NCBI RefSeq assembly: GCF_003352465.1
Contig: NZ_CP031153.1
Span: forward strand, 5,295,501-5,359,500
Length of the DNA: 64,000 nt
Source: Kordia sp. SMS9
Lineage (GTDB): Bacteria; Bacteroidota; Bacteroidia; Flavobacteriales; Flavobacteriaceae
Direction: 5' to 3'
A program made the position numbers and the translations under genes. Each line of letters begins with the position of its first letter. Within the stretch, counting starts at the first letter, position 1. The notes beneath the pieces were generated by a model, which saw nothing but the letters and a program-made list of their open reading frames with translations, made no database searches and was not told the DNA's origin. This document shows positions 44,686-52,836 of the stretch, in pieces.

Positions 44686-44970
44686 ATGTTACGTGTAAAA
44701 GAAGTTGCAAAGAGTAAAAATATAAGCTTAGAACAATTAGCCAATATTTTACAAATAAATCGAGTTACGTTAAGTAGAACAATTAACGGCAACCCAACCG
44801 TTGAAACATTGACAAAAATAGCCAATGCGCTTGATGTTGAAATTAACGAGTTATTTAGTTCCTCTAAAGGTAATACGAAGCTTCACGGCTATGTAGAGTA
44901 TAAAAATGAAGTGTATCGCATTAATTCAAAAAAGGATTTGGAAAACTTGCTTGATGTTGTTAATCCATAA
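44686..44970 (+). CDS. XRE-family HTH transcriptional regulator, 94 aa
   Basis: Residues 1-60 are a Cro/CI-type HTH: LRVKEVAKSKNISLEQLANI, then INRVTLSRTINGNPTVETLT and IANALDVEINELF. The C-terminal 30 residues (LHGYVEYKNEVYRINSKKDL) form a short extension seen in regulators near mobile or defence genes. It probably represses genes of the island. It stands divergent to 44316-44555. Confidence 0.82.
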   Translation: MLRVKEVAKSKNISLEQLANILQINRVTLSRTINGNPTVETLTKIANALDVEINELFSSSKGNTKLHGYVEYKNEVYRINSKKDLENLLDVVNP

Positions 44971-45148
44971 AAATTAATAACTAAAAATTTTACCAACAGT
45001 TTTTAGCTTATCGATTTTTAGAATATAAAAGTTATGAAGAATATATTTTTTATGTTTTATCGGTCACTTAATGGAGTAAGTATTTTTTAGATACAATTCA
45101 TAATTTGTGTAATACTATTGATATAATTTTCTACAAAAGTTAGTATTT

Positions 45149-45838
45149 ATGAAAAATAGACTTGAAAGTAAATTTAATTGGAAATATAAATTGATAACTA
45201 AGTATAATCTAAATTGGAATAAAATTTCAAAATTAGGAAATAATAAATTCATTAGAAGCTTTTACATCTATTTAATATTAATTCCTATTATAACTAAATT
45301 TTTATCAAAAGCTGATGAAACAATCACTCTTTTTGGAATTCCTTTTGACATAGTATTACCCTTTAGTTGGAAAATGTTCTTTTTTTCTGCATTGTTTTTT
45401 ACGATAGCAAATATTTTGTACTCTTTTTATGCACCAAAAATAATTATTGAAAATAAGTATTTTAGTGATTTTATAACAAAGCATTATACTTTCAATCATT
45501 TAGAATCATATTGTCAAAATATTGGTTTGTACATTGTAAGAGTATCCATACCTAAATCTAGTAAAATGAAATTTGCAACTATGTTTCCAAAGGATAAAAC
45601 AGTTTATGAGGTATATAGTGGTAATGTCTTCTTACATAGTTTGCAAGAAGAGAAACCACTAAAGAAGTTTAAAAATAAAAAAGAATTACTTCCTAATTTG
45701 TTCTATTTTATATATGAAATAGCAAATACATACAATTCAAAATATATAATAATAGTTAGTTTTCTGTATTTAATTGGTATTTTAATGTTCTTAATTGTAT
45801 TTACTTCAAATTTAATTTATGTCATACAGCAAATTTAA
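45149..45838 (+). CDS. Membrane protein of unknown function, 229 aa
   Basis: Hydrophobic segments lie near residues 31-51 (FIRSFYIYLILIPIITKF), 75-97 (MFFFSALFFTIANILYSFY) and 200-225 (YIIIVSFLYLIGILMFLIVF), with a soluble middle part (NHLESYCQNIGLYIVRVSIP). No family is recognised. It precedes two small overlapping genes on the same strand and may belong to an operon with them. The sequence is very AT-rich compared with the core genes to the left. Confidence 0.5.
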   Translation: MKNRLESKFNWKYKLITKYNLNWNKISKLGNNKFIRSFYIYLILIPIITKFLSKADETITLFGIPFDIVLPFSWKMFFFSALFFTIANILYSFYAPKIIIENKYFSDFITKHYTFNHLESYCQNIGLYIVRVSIPKSSKMKFATMFPKDKTVYEVYSGNVFLHSLQEEKPLKKFKNKKELLPNLFYFIYEIANTYNSKYIIIVSFLYLIGILMFLIVFTSNLIYVIQQI

Positions 45839-45882
45839 ATCATTGTAAGTAATTTATTATATTTATACAAACTTTATAAGTT

Positions 45883-46095
45883 ATGGACGAAAAACTAATA
45901 GATTCAATCATTGAACAAATTGAAAAACTCGATGGTTCAGAAGAATTAGAAATACATATTGAACCTGGTTCTGCTACTCCTGAACAAATAGGCGAGTTTC
46001 TTGCAAAGCTTTCCATCTTTTACAGGATGCTTGGTGGCTCTAGTTTGACTTTCAATAAAGATAATATTAAAGTTCATATTTTACAGGAGTCATGA
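45883..46095 (+). CDS. Small acidic protein, 70 aa
   Basis: A compact protein (SEELEIHIEPGSATPEQIGE, then FLAKLSIFYRMLGGSSLTF) with a strand-helix-strand prediction. I recall comparable small proteins with E-P-G-x-A-x-P-E-E-I in predicted conflict-system loci, but I cannot name a family. It overlaps the next gene by 4 bp, so the two products are made together and possibly interact. Confidence 0.55.
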   Translation: MDEKLIDSIIEQIEKLDGSEELEIHIEPGSATPEQIGEFLAKLSIFYRMLGGSSLTFNKDNIKVHILQES

Positions 46096-46607
46096 TAGGA
46101 GAAAAAGAACAAATGCAAGGTAGAACTACTGTTACTACCAGACCTACAAATCCTGACAAAAATGGAGAAAAATCTAAATGGAAACTTTTTTTGGGTTTTG
46201 TTTTGAGTCTTTTTAAAAGAACAACTAAAGGGGTTACTAATCATTTTGAAGGAGAAGCAGAAAGAAGAAGAAATGAAGCTAATAAACTCAAAAAAGAAGA
46301 AGAATTATTTGCTCAACGAATAGCAGAATCTGCAACTGAAATAGCTAGCAAAAAGCAAGCTATGCTTGAAAAAGATTTTGAATTAATCGACGCTTTGAAG
46401 CTTGAAAAAGATCCAAAAATAATGCGATTAAAATTAAAAATGCTGTTAGAAGAACGCCCACATATAAAAGAATTTATTGAAGAATTAACTACAGATGAAA
46501 AGATTTTGAAAGTAAATAACTTCTGTGAAATAAGTTTTTCTTTTAAAAAAATAATACAGATATACGGCTTGTGTCTTTATCAGATAGTTCTAAAACATAT
46601 TCCATAA
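46092..46607 (+). CDS. Upstream part of an apparently frameshifted gene, coiled-coil protein
   Basis: The frame runs from ATG 46092 (overlapping the previous stop). It has a hydrophobic stretch (KWKLFLGFVLSLFKR), then a long charged helix (AERRRNEANKLKKEEELFAQ onward) and ends with KVNNFCEISFSFKK. After an A7 run (46545-46551) this frame becomes poorly coding and ends. The -1 frame continues sensibly (NNTDIRLVSLSDSSKTYSIK) into 46571-46990. The two parts probably encode one protein of about 300 residues, either by true mutation, sequence error or slippage. No family is recognised. Confidence 0.55.
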   Translation: MIGEKEQMQGRTTVTTRPTNPDKNGEKSKWKLFLGFVLSLFKRTTKGVTNHFEGEAERRRNEANKLKKEEELFAQRIAESATEIASKKQAMLEKDFELIDALKLEKDPKIMRLKLKMLLEERPHIKEFIEELTTDEKILKVNNFCEISFSFKKIIQIYGLCLYQIVLKHIP

Positions 46608-46990
46608 AATTACATGCCCAAGAAAATTTAAACTGGGAACTAAGAGACAGAAAAGGAATAAAAAATATTGTCTACGCAGCAAAAGGTAAAACAGAATCAC
46701 AAAATTTAATCATACTTCATAAGGAATTACCCAAAAAATTAAATGAAGAAATAGTCGCATTGCTATCAATCAAAATAAGCGATAAAAACAAAACATTAAG
46801 TGAACAAGCAATAAAATTTTTAAGAAAAAATGAAATTGATACACTTGGAGATTTAATTTCTTATAATCTTGAAGATATTAGAAAACTATCTAATTTTGAT
46901 GTTGATATACAGTCTGACCTTATTAAATTAGTAGATGATTACAAACTCGAATTTGGATTAGATTTATCAAATATTAATTTCAATATTTAG
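46571..46990 (+). CDS. Downstream part of the frameshifted gene, with an alpha-CTD-like helical domain
   Basis: A GTG at 46571 is the first start in this frame, but the coding sense extends upstream to the A7 run at 46545-46551, so it is more likely the C-terminal part of the preceding gene. The last 65 residues (SEQAIKFLRKNEIDTLGDLI, then LEDIRKLSNFDVDIQSDLI) resemble the helix-hairpin-helix fold of the RNA polymerase alpha-subunit C-terminal domain. Such domains also act as adaptors in conflict-system proteins. The specific role is unknown. Confidence 0.5.
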   Translation: MSLSDSSKTYSIKLHAQENLNWELRDRKGIKNIVYAAKGKTESQNLIILHKELPKKLNEEIVALLSIKISDKNKTLSEQAIKFLRKNEIDTLGDLISYNLEDIRKLSNFDVDIQSDLIKLVDDYKLEFGLDLSNINFNI

Positions 46991-46999
46991 TTAAGTTTT

Positions 47000-49039
47000 C
47001 TATTGGAATTCTACATCAATACATTCAGAAAGCAGATATTTCAAATCAATCGACATATTGTACCCTGTTAAGCATTCGCCTGTATCGGTGTTTATCCAGT
47101 CGGTTGCATTAGACACAAACTCCCAAAGTTTATAATTTTCAACCGTGCGCACATTCGCTTCTTTTTCTTCTTGTTGAGGTAAGTTAAACCCAAAACGGTC
47201 AAATATTCGTTTTCCTTTCATTGCTGCGTTTATGTTATCCATAGCACGCGCATATATTTTCATATCCTTTTTAATACGCTTTTTGTCATTTGGGTTGGGT
47301 TCTGTAAAAACTTTAGTACCGTATTTAATCGTTTCAATCAAATCACGTTCTAAGTTTTCAACTGCTCTAAAATGCTGTGCTTTTCGTGTGCAATGAAACT
47401 TTCCGTTTCTGTTCCATTGTTTGCGCCATTCCTGTACTAAATAAAGTGCGGTTTCTCTGTTCGGCACAATAATATGATAATGCGGATTATATGTGTTTTT
47501 ACTAGGGTTAAAATTACATTCGAGAGACTTAATACCTATTAACCTCATCTTTGCGCCGCGATGGTGTCGCTGTCTACATCTATCATTTATTTTTCTGAAA
47601 GCTTTTTTCATTCCAAAAATCCAACGTTGTAATTTATCTGCCTTTACAGACTTTACGGTTAAGGTAACGAAATACGGGTTTTCCCAATTTTTTAAAACAG
47701 GATAGTATGTATGTATTTTATCTGCTTTACGGATGGCATTGCAGATTGTACAGTAACGTGTTTTGCAGTAATTGGTATGAAGCCTTTTATTATGTTCCGT
47801 TAGAGTTGTACAGCAGTAGTAAGCATTCCAGTAAGATTTTGCCCGCTCGGCTGCTCCCTTGTCTTTTGCTATGTCAGCTAAGCTAAATAACATTGCGCGG
47901 GAAATCGTTTTTCTTTTCGCTCTATTTATGAGTGATTCGTTACCTATCATTTCCGTGCCATCGCCCGCTATTTGTATGTGTTGAGGTTTTTTGCGCTCAT
48001 TGGCTGTCACGCTTTGTGCTAATGTATAAATCGTATGTAGATTTTTCATAACCTCTGCATTGAAGTTTATCTCATCTTTCAAAAACTTATTCCAAACCTC
48101 ACTTCTCAATGAATAAATTATTTTGCTGACGTCTTTATCATCCAATAGCTTTTTCTTTAATTTTGGTCTAGTTTCAAATATTTCATCAACTATTTTTTGT
48201 GATGATCTTATATAATTTAATCTAGTTTGTTTTATAAACTTATTGAAATAGTTTGCTACGCTTCTGTGTCTGGAGTGTTCTACTTGACAAATATTCTTGA
48301 GTTGATCGAAAATAGTTTCAATAATAGCTCTTTTTCTAAGATGATATGCGTCACTCATTGGTGTTAGTAATTTAGTTTTCATATTCTTTCTGAGTTTTGT
48401 TACTAAATGGATTCCACTAGTGAACAATTCAGTAAAAAGTGATTTAGAAATATATCCTTTATCGCCAAATAGTTTACCAAAAAGCTTTTTGATGAATGCC
48501 TTAAATCGTAAGGGTTTACGATCATCAGTATTACCTTTTGTTATCATAAAGTCAATAATACCACCTTGATCATTAGTAATAATATGTAATTTAAAGCCAT
48601 AGAACCAACCAAGCGAACATTGTCCACGCATAGCAATATTTTTAAAGACTTTATGTTGGTTAATGCGTCTTTTATCACAAACTCTAAGTGGTGTAGAATC
48701 TATAAAACTGATTCCTGTGCAATTGGCTAAACCACAAACTTTAAGGTAAATAGCAAGTGGCATGAAGCTTTCTTTTTTAAGTTCAACCATACGATTGTAT
48801 GATACCAAAGTAGGAAACTCATTTTTTAAATGCTTACAGACATATCCTAAATAAAATTCTTTAAATGTTTTATAGCCTGATAAGTGAAAAATCACTTGAA
48901 TAGTCATTACCTCAGCCAAGTTCATTTTAGTGTTACGAATACGTTTTTTACCATTAGAGAGTAAGTTTTTGTGCCAAAAAGGAACAAATTCTTGACAAAA
49001 ATCATCAATTGAGCAGAAAATTTCAGTAATTTTATCCAT
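47000..49039 (-). CDS. In-frame fusion of IS982-family transposase and Rep_1-type replication protein, 679 aa
   Basis: Residues 1 to about 268 are an IS982 transposase: the DDE residues are D114 (SFIDSTPL), D193 (FGDKGYIS) and E241 (AIIETIFDQLKN). The usual transposase stop is missing. From about residue 330 the protein is a pC194/pUB110-like rolling-circle Rep: Cys cluster C425, C430, C433, HUH motif NPHYHIIVP (H520, H522), candidate catalytic Tyr Y573 (IETIKYGTK) and the family signature MKGKRIFDRFGFNL. The frame stays open across the joint. It might be an inactivated rep disrupted by an IS, or an expressed chimera. It points to an integrated plasmid or mobile element next to tmRNA. Confidence 0.8.
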   Translation of the reverse strand: MDKITEIFCSIDDFCQEFVPFWHKNLLSNGKKRIRNTKMNLAEVMTIQVIFHLSGYKTFKEFYLGYVCKHLKNEFPTLVSYNRMVELKKESFMPLAIYLKVCGLANCTGISFIDSTPLRVCDKRRINQHKVFKNIAMRGQCSLGWFYGFKLHIITNDQGGIIDFMITKGNTDDRKPLRFKAFIKKLFGKLFGDKGYISKSLFTELFTSGIHLVTKLRKNMKTKLLTPMSDAYHLRKRAIIETIFDQLKNICQVEHSRHRSVANYFNKFIKQTRLNYIRSSQKIVDEIFETRPKLKKKLLDDKDVSKIIYSLRSEVWNKFLKDEINFNAEVMKNLHTIYTLAQSVTANERKKPQHIQIAGDGTEMIGNESLINRAKRKTISRAMLFSLADIAKDKGAAERAKSYWNAYYCCTTLTEHNKRLHTNYCKTRYCTICNAIRKADKIHTYYPVLKNWENPYFVTLTVKSVKADKLQRWIFGMKKAFRKINDRCRQRHHRGAKMRLIGIKSLECNFNPSKNTYNPHYHIIVPNRETALYLVQEWRKQWNRNGKFHCTRKAQHFRAVENLERDLIETIKYGTKVFTEPNPNDKKRIKKDMKIYARAMDNINAAMKGKRIFDRFGFNLPQQEEKEANVRTVENYKLWEFVSNATDWINTDTGECLTGYNMSIDLKYLLSECIDVEFQ

Positions 49040-49140
49040 AGAGCAGACTGTTTTAGTTTATTGAAAATCAACACTTTAATTTACTAAATTTTCTGCTCTT
49101 TTCTATGGAAAATATTCAAGTTCTTACGTCGAACTCACGT
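48230..49140 (-). mobile_element. IS982-family insertion sequence, apparently truncated at its 3' side
   Basis: The DNA encoding the transposase part plus its 5' flank. The upstream end is probably near 49139, where a sequence reading ACGTGAGTTCGACGTAAGAA on the minus strand lies between the transposase start and the next gene. I could not find the matching inverted repeat at the other side, consistent with loss of the IS end and of the transposase stop. An imperfect hairpin (CCATAGAGCAGAC near 49037 and its inverse near 49095-49110) lies in the 5' leader. Boundaries are approximate. Confidence 0.55.
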
Positions 49141-49143
49141 TAT

Positions 49144-49980
49144 TTAATGAACTTGAAATTTGGTACTGTGTAGTCTTTTTTCATCTAGCCATAATTCAAA
49201 AGTGTAAATTCCTTTCTCATAAGCATTTCCGTTTTTATTTCCCCATCCGTTTAAAAATAGATATTTATAAGACCTTTTATTGGTATTTATTCTTCCTTTA
49301 TAAATATAAGAATAGCCCATTGGTGATGATGTTCCAAGCATTAAAGTTCCATCAGGTTTAAAAATTTTTATTTTAAATTTGAGTTCTTTTTCATAATAAA
49401 GTGGACTCAAATAGGTAATTCGCGGATACACATATTTAACATTTGAATAAATTTTACTTCCGTATGCCTTATTGTCTTGTTGAAATGAAATATTAGACAC
49501 TATAATAGTCTTATTACTTTCTATTAGATCTTGTAGATCACTATTTTTATCGACAAGATTTTGAATGTAATTTTGAGTTTTTTGATTTTCTTGCTTTAAG
49601 CTAAATACTTCTAGATATGCCGTCTCTTTTTGAATATGCTCACTATTATATGTACTATACCAATATATGGTAAGACTGAAAAAAAGAAGTGCTATTAATG
49701 TAGAGACTATAAAATGATTAATATAACTTTTGGTGATTACGGTTGGTATTTCTTTTTTACCATATTCAGTATTTGGTATGTAGGCTAATGTTTTTGTTTG
49801 TTTACAACATTGTCCTCTTTTCGTATTTTCCCAAACTTCATGTAAATATACAGTTTTACATACAGCGCATACACACACTTCATCACCAACTTTGAGTAAC
49901 TTTTTTGTTACAGGATCTACACGATGATCTGCAAGTATTGAAGTATGCTTTTTTCTGTTGATGATGATAGTGTTGCTCAT
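49144..49980 (-). CDS. Membrane-anchored protein with N-terminal Cys-rich domain, 278 aa
   Basis: Residues 1-70 are a Cys-rich domain (IIINRKKHTSILADHRVDPV, then VGDEVCVCAVCKTVYLHEVW) with C36, C38, C41, C58 and C59. The same domain occurs in 51847-52836 and 59308-60408. One transmembrane helix (HFIVSTLIALLFFSLTIYWY, near 88-108) is followed by a coiled coil and a beta-rich C-terminal domain of about 120 residues ending GIYTFELWLDEKRLHSTKF. The Cys domain would lie in the cytoplasm. Function unknown; it may anchor an assembly of the conjugation system. Confidence 0.6.
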   Translation of the reverse strand: MSNTIIINRKKHTSILADHRVDPVTKKLLKVGDEVCVCAVCKTVYLHEVWENTKRGQCCKQTKTLAYIPNTEYGKKEIPTVITKSYINHFIVSTLIALLFFSLTIYWYSTYNSEHIQKETAYLEVFSLKQENQKTQNYIQNLVDKNSDLQDLIESNKTIIVSNISFQQDNKAYGSKIYSNVKYVYPRITYLSPLYYEKELKFKIKIFKPDGTLMLGTSSPMGYSYIYKGRINTNKRSYKYLFLNGWGNKNGNAYEKGIYTFELWLDEKRLHSTKFQVH

Positions 49981-50055
49981 TTTTCTAAAATTCTATTTTA
50001 AATGGTAAATATTTCAATGTATTTGGATTATACAATATTGATTTGGTTATCTTTT

Positions 50056-50439
50056 TTATACTTCCAATGACATGAGCTTTTCTACATATTCTTCTGAGAC
50101 ATATATACCAACTTTTTCAAAAATTATAGTATCACCAGATTTTAAATGGTATGTTAATTTCTTTGTCCAAATGCCCGAAGTTTCGATACGAGCAATGTCT
50201 TTTAACCAAATTTGATGAAATACTTTATCGATTCCGTTTTTTTGTAATACTCGGTGATTGGTTAAAACAAACCAAGGTTCATTGTCTTCATCCGAAGCAT
50301 CGTTTACCCAAATGAGGTATTCGTTTGGTAAAGGAGCTTGAAAATTTTTAAAAAAGATTGATATTGAATTTCCATTAGCGGGGCGAAAAAGATCGTAGAA
50401 ATCATAGAGAGACAGATTAGCAACTACTCTGAAATTCAT
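50056..50439 (-). CDS. Soluble protein of unknown function, 127 aa (PH-like?)
   Basis: Predicted to be beta-rich with a C-terminal helix: NEYLIWVNDASDEDNEPWFV, LTNHRVLQKNGIDKVFHQIW, IARIETSGIWTKKLTYHLKS, GDTIIFEKVGIYVSEEYVEK. The strand order with L-T-N-H-R-V followed by I-x-L-K-D-I is reminiscent of bacterial PH domains, but this is a weak guess. It lies between two membrane proteins of the array on the same strand. Confidence 0.45.
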   Translation of the reverse strand: MNFRVVANLSLYDFYDLFRPANGNSISIFFKNFQAPLPNEYLIWVNDASDEDNEPWFVLTNHRVLQKNGIDKVFHQIWLKDIARIETSGIWTKKLTYHLKSGDTIIFEKVGIYVSEEYVEKLMSLEV

Positions 50440-50460
50440 TCCAATAAAATTTAACTTTCC

Positions 50461-50583
50461 CTAACTCCATGCTTCATAAGATTGTTCGTAAAATGATTTA
50501 TATTCTTCTGGAATTTTCCATAGTTTTTCAACTTCATTCGACAAAATTTCTTTGGGTGCTTCTTTTTGTTTTACAGCTTTTAC
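50461..50583 (-). pseudogene. In-frame protein-like remnant directly after a stop codon
   Basis: Immediately after the TAA of 50584-51645, in the same frame, 40 codons encode a protein-like stretch (KEILSNEVEKLWKIPEEYKS, then FYEQSYEAWS) ending in TAG at 50461-50463. There is no start codon in it. It may be the lost C-terminus of the 353-residue protein, a remnant of another gene, or part of a readthrough product. Low confidence. Confidence 0.3.
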
Positions 50584-51645
50584 TTAGTTCGGGATCGTCC
50601 TGTAGAGTCCCAAAATCCCAAAAAGCAAAGGTATATGCAAAGGTATTACCATATAAAAAGAAAAAAATATAGATAAATCAGATAGAGCAAAAACTAAACA
50701 AAGACCAACAAGATAACTAAAGAATATAACGGGAACATATTTTTGCTTGGGTATGCTAGGAGATCTCCAACAAAGACCTATTTGTTCATAGATAGGTTTG
50801 AGTGCGTACCTTAGGATGGGTTTAAACGGTTTTGAGGCACTGCTACGATATCCTGCATCGTGGCATATACTAACCTTGGAGCCAAAATTTTCATCAAAAT
50901 ATATAATAGCACTTATACTGGCAATACCAAAGAATACTGTTTTATCTAAATTTGGAAATTCTATATCATGATCTAACTTTAGTCTTTGTTTAAAATTTAC
51001 ATATATATCCTTATTAAATGGAATGAGAAAAAGTAGTTTTTTAGGAGGTACTAATTCCATTGCTTGATCTATTTCCCATTTTAAGTGTTCACCTTCTCCA
51101 ATTCTGACCAGTACAAAAGCGGAAGTTTTCATCAAGTACTTTATTCTTTCTCTCCATTCTCTGCTTTCGAAATTGATTTGAATGGCTCCTGCATTTGGCA
51201 GTTCTGTTTGGGGATTTGCTGCTGATATAAATTTTCCAAATCGATTGAACTCACTAGCTAGAATTTCTTCTTCTGTGGTTAGTTGAGGTAAATCAACACC
51301 TCTGATTTGATAAGCAGGTTGGGTTTTGGATGTAATGAAGTCATCCGTAAATGATCGAAGATATAATACCGTATTATCCGCTTCGGATTCTGAGAAAATA
51401 GTAGCCTTGTATTTAACAGTTATTTTTTTTTCTCTAAGAATAAGATAGTGTCCAATTTTAATTATAGCTAGACAAAATATGAAAACCAATAAAAGTGATA
51501 CTGCCCAAAAGAGTAATTCTAGACTAAAGCCAACCCTAGTGACTTTATAACCAGCAGATACTATACCTATAGCTCCTATTCCATATAAAATATATCCTGT
51601 TATTTTAAAAAATATTCCTAAAATATATAGTCGCTTTTTTTCCAT
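50584..51645 (-). CDS. Membrane protein with central nucleotide/TIR-like domain, 353 aa
   Basis: Two helices at the N-terminus (residues 8-30 and 42-62), a cytoplasmic domain of about 200 residues and two helices at the C-terminus. The central domain contains TVLYLRSFTDDF, EEEILASEFNRFGKFISAAN, EWRERIKYLMKTSAFVLVRI and LKWEIDQAMELVPPKKLLFL. This Rossmann-like order (strand-D, W-E-I helix, strand) recalls TIR/STALD-type domains found in bacterial conflict systems and in uncharacterised actinobacterial membrane proteins. I cannot name the family. It is a candidate effector or sensor of the array. Confidence 0.5.
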   Translation of the reverse strand: MEKKRLYILGIFFKITGYILYGIGAIGIVSAGYKVTRVGFSLELLFWAVSLLLVFIFCLAIIKIGHYLILREKKITVKYKATIFSESEADNTVLYLRSFTDDFITSKTQPAYQIRGVDLPQLTTEEEILASEFNRFGKFISAANPQTELPNAGAIQINFESREWRERIKYLMKTSAFVLVRIGEGEHLKWEIDQAMELVPPKKLLFLIPFNKDIYVNFKQRLKLDHDIEFPNLDKTVFFGIASISAIIYFDENFGSKVSICHDAGYRSSASKPFKPILRYALKPIYEQIGLCWRSPSIPKQKYVPVIFFSYLVGLCLVFALSDLSIFFSFYMVIPLHIPLLFGILGLYRTIPN

Positions 51646-51846
51646 GTCTTAGTAAAATTTTTAATTAATAAAACGTTGATCTTATAATTATTACAAATAT
51701 TAAAAACATTTATACTTGTGATTTTTTACCTAGTTGAATTATTTTTTGTGTTTGTGACTATTTCATAAAAAAGGTATGACTAACCTTAATTTAAGGTGAT
51801 AAAACGAACACAATCTTTAGTTAATTAGATAGATTTTCAACTGTAT

Positions 51847-52836
51847 TTACAACGCTTTAATTTGATACTCCCATTCAAAAAAGTTCATATAGTATATACC
51901 TTTATCGTGTGGACCTTGGATAGAAATGGTATTATCTGAAATAGGATACTCATCATAATCACTTATAGATGTTAAGCTAACATTTCCTTGATTCGTCATA
52001 TAATATTCTCCTTTATTCACCATACAATTAAACTTTAAGGTTCCTAAACCATCTTTTATAGAACCATTATATGCCTCACAAACCAATCTATCATTTTTAT
52101 CATAGATTAATGCTCTCATAAAACCTTGACCTTCTGCTTCAATTTTAACAGATTTAAAATAGATTGGTCGATGAACTGTAAAACTTATTTTAGTTGGAGT
52201 TTTACCAGATTCTAGAGAGTAATTATGAATTTCTTCATATTTAACTCCAGTTATGAATTTTTTAGATGATAAAACAGTATTTGCATTTTTCACTTTAGCA
52301 GATAGCCTTTCTGACCTTTGAGAAGATAAATCTAATCTAGTTTGCAATTCTTGTTTCTCTTTGTTAAGTACTGAGATTTCATTTTTTAGGTGTGTTATGG
52401 TACTATCTAATTTATTTTTATCATTATGAGTAGAAGCATATTTGTCTTGCTGCTGTTCAAAAATTGAAGTATATTTATTTTGTATTGTCTCATTTTCAGT
52501 ATATAAATAATAACAACCTGCACAAGCGATAAAAGTAGTTACAAGGAAAAAAACAAATATTCCTTTGTATGATTTTTCAGCTTTTTTTGAAGAATATTTT
52601 TCCTTTTTGAAATCAATATTTGTAGCATTTGGAATTTCTTTTAGTGTTAAGTTTTGATCACAACAACTATTTCTTTGGGTATTTATCCAAACATCTTTCA
52701 AATAGACTGTCTTGCATTTAGCACAAACGCATACCTCATCTCCAACTTCAAATAGTTTTTTAGTTATTGGATCAGTACGATGATCTGCCAAAAAAGAGAG
52801 GTGTTTTGACCTACTGATGATTATTGAATTATTCAT
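51847..52836 (-). CDS. Membrane-anchored protein with N-terminal Cys-rich domain, 329 aa
   Basis: Residues 1-70 (IIISRSKHLSFLADHRTDPI, then VGDEVCVCAKCKTVYLKDVW) are the same Cys-rich domain as in 49144-49980, with C36, C38, C41, C58 and C59. A transmembrane helix (IFVFFLVTTFIACAGCYYLY, near 92-112), a coiled coil (about 120-185) and a beta-sandwich-like C-terminal domain of about 140 residues follow. Its ATG overlaps the end of the UEV-JAB-TM fusion gene by 8 bp, so it belongs to the conjugation operon. Role unknown; membrane scaffold or substrate are possible. Confidence 0.62.
   Translation of the reverse strand: MNNSIIISRSKHLSFLADHRTDPITKKLFEVGDEVCVCAKCKTVYLKDVWINTQRNSCCDQNLTLKEIPNATNIDFKKEKYSSKKAEKSYKGIFVFFLVTTFIACAGCYYLYTENETIQNKYTSIFEQQQDKYASTHNDKNKLDSTITHLKNEISVLNKEKQELQTRLDLSSQRSERLSAKVKNANTVLSSKKFITGVKYEEIHNYSLESGKTPTKISFTVHRPIYFKSVKIEAEGQGFMRALIYDKNDRLVCEAYNGSIKDGLGTLKFNCMVNKGEYYMTNQGNVSLTSISDYDEYPISDNTISIQGPHDKGIYYMNFFEWEYQIKAL

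Noticed and set aside
49037-49111. CCATAGAGCAGA inverted pair as the IS terminal repeats
   Set aside because: Both arms lie on the same side of the transposase gene, in its 5' leader, so they form a hairpin rather than the two ends of the element.
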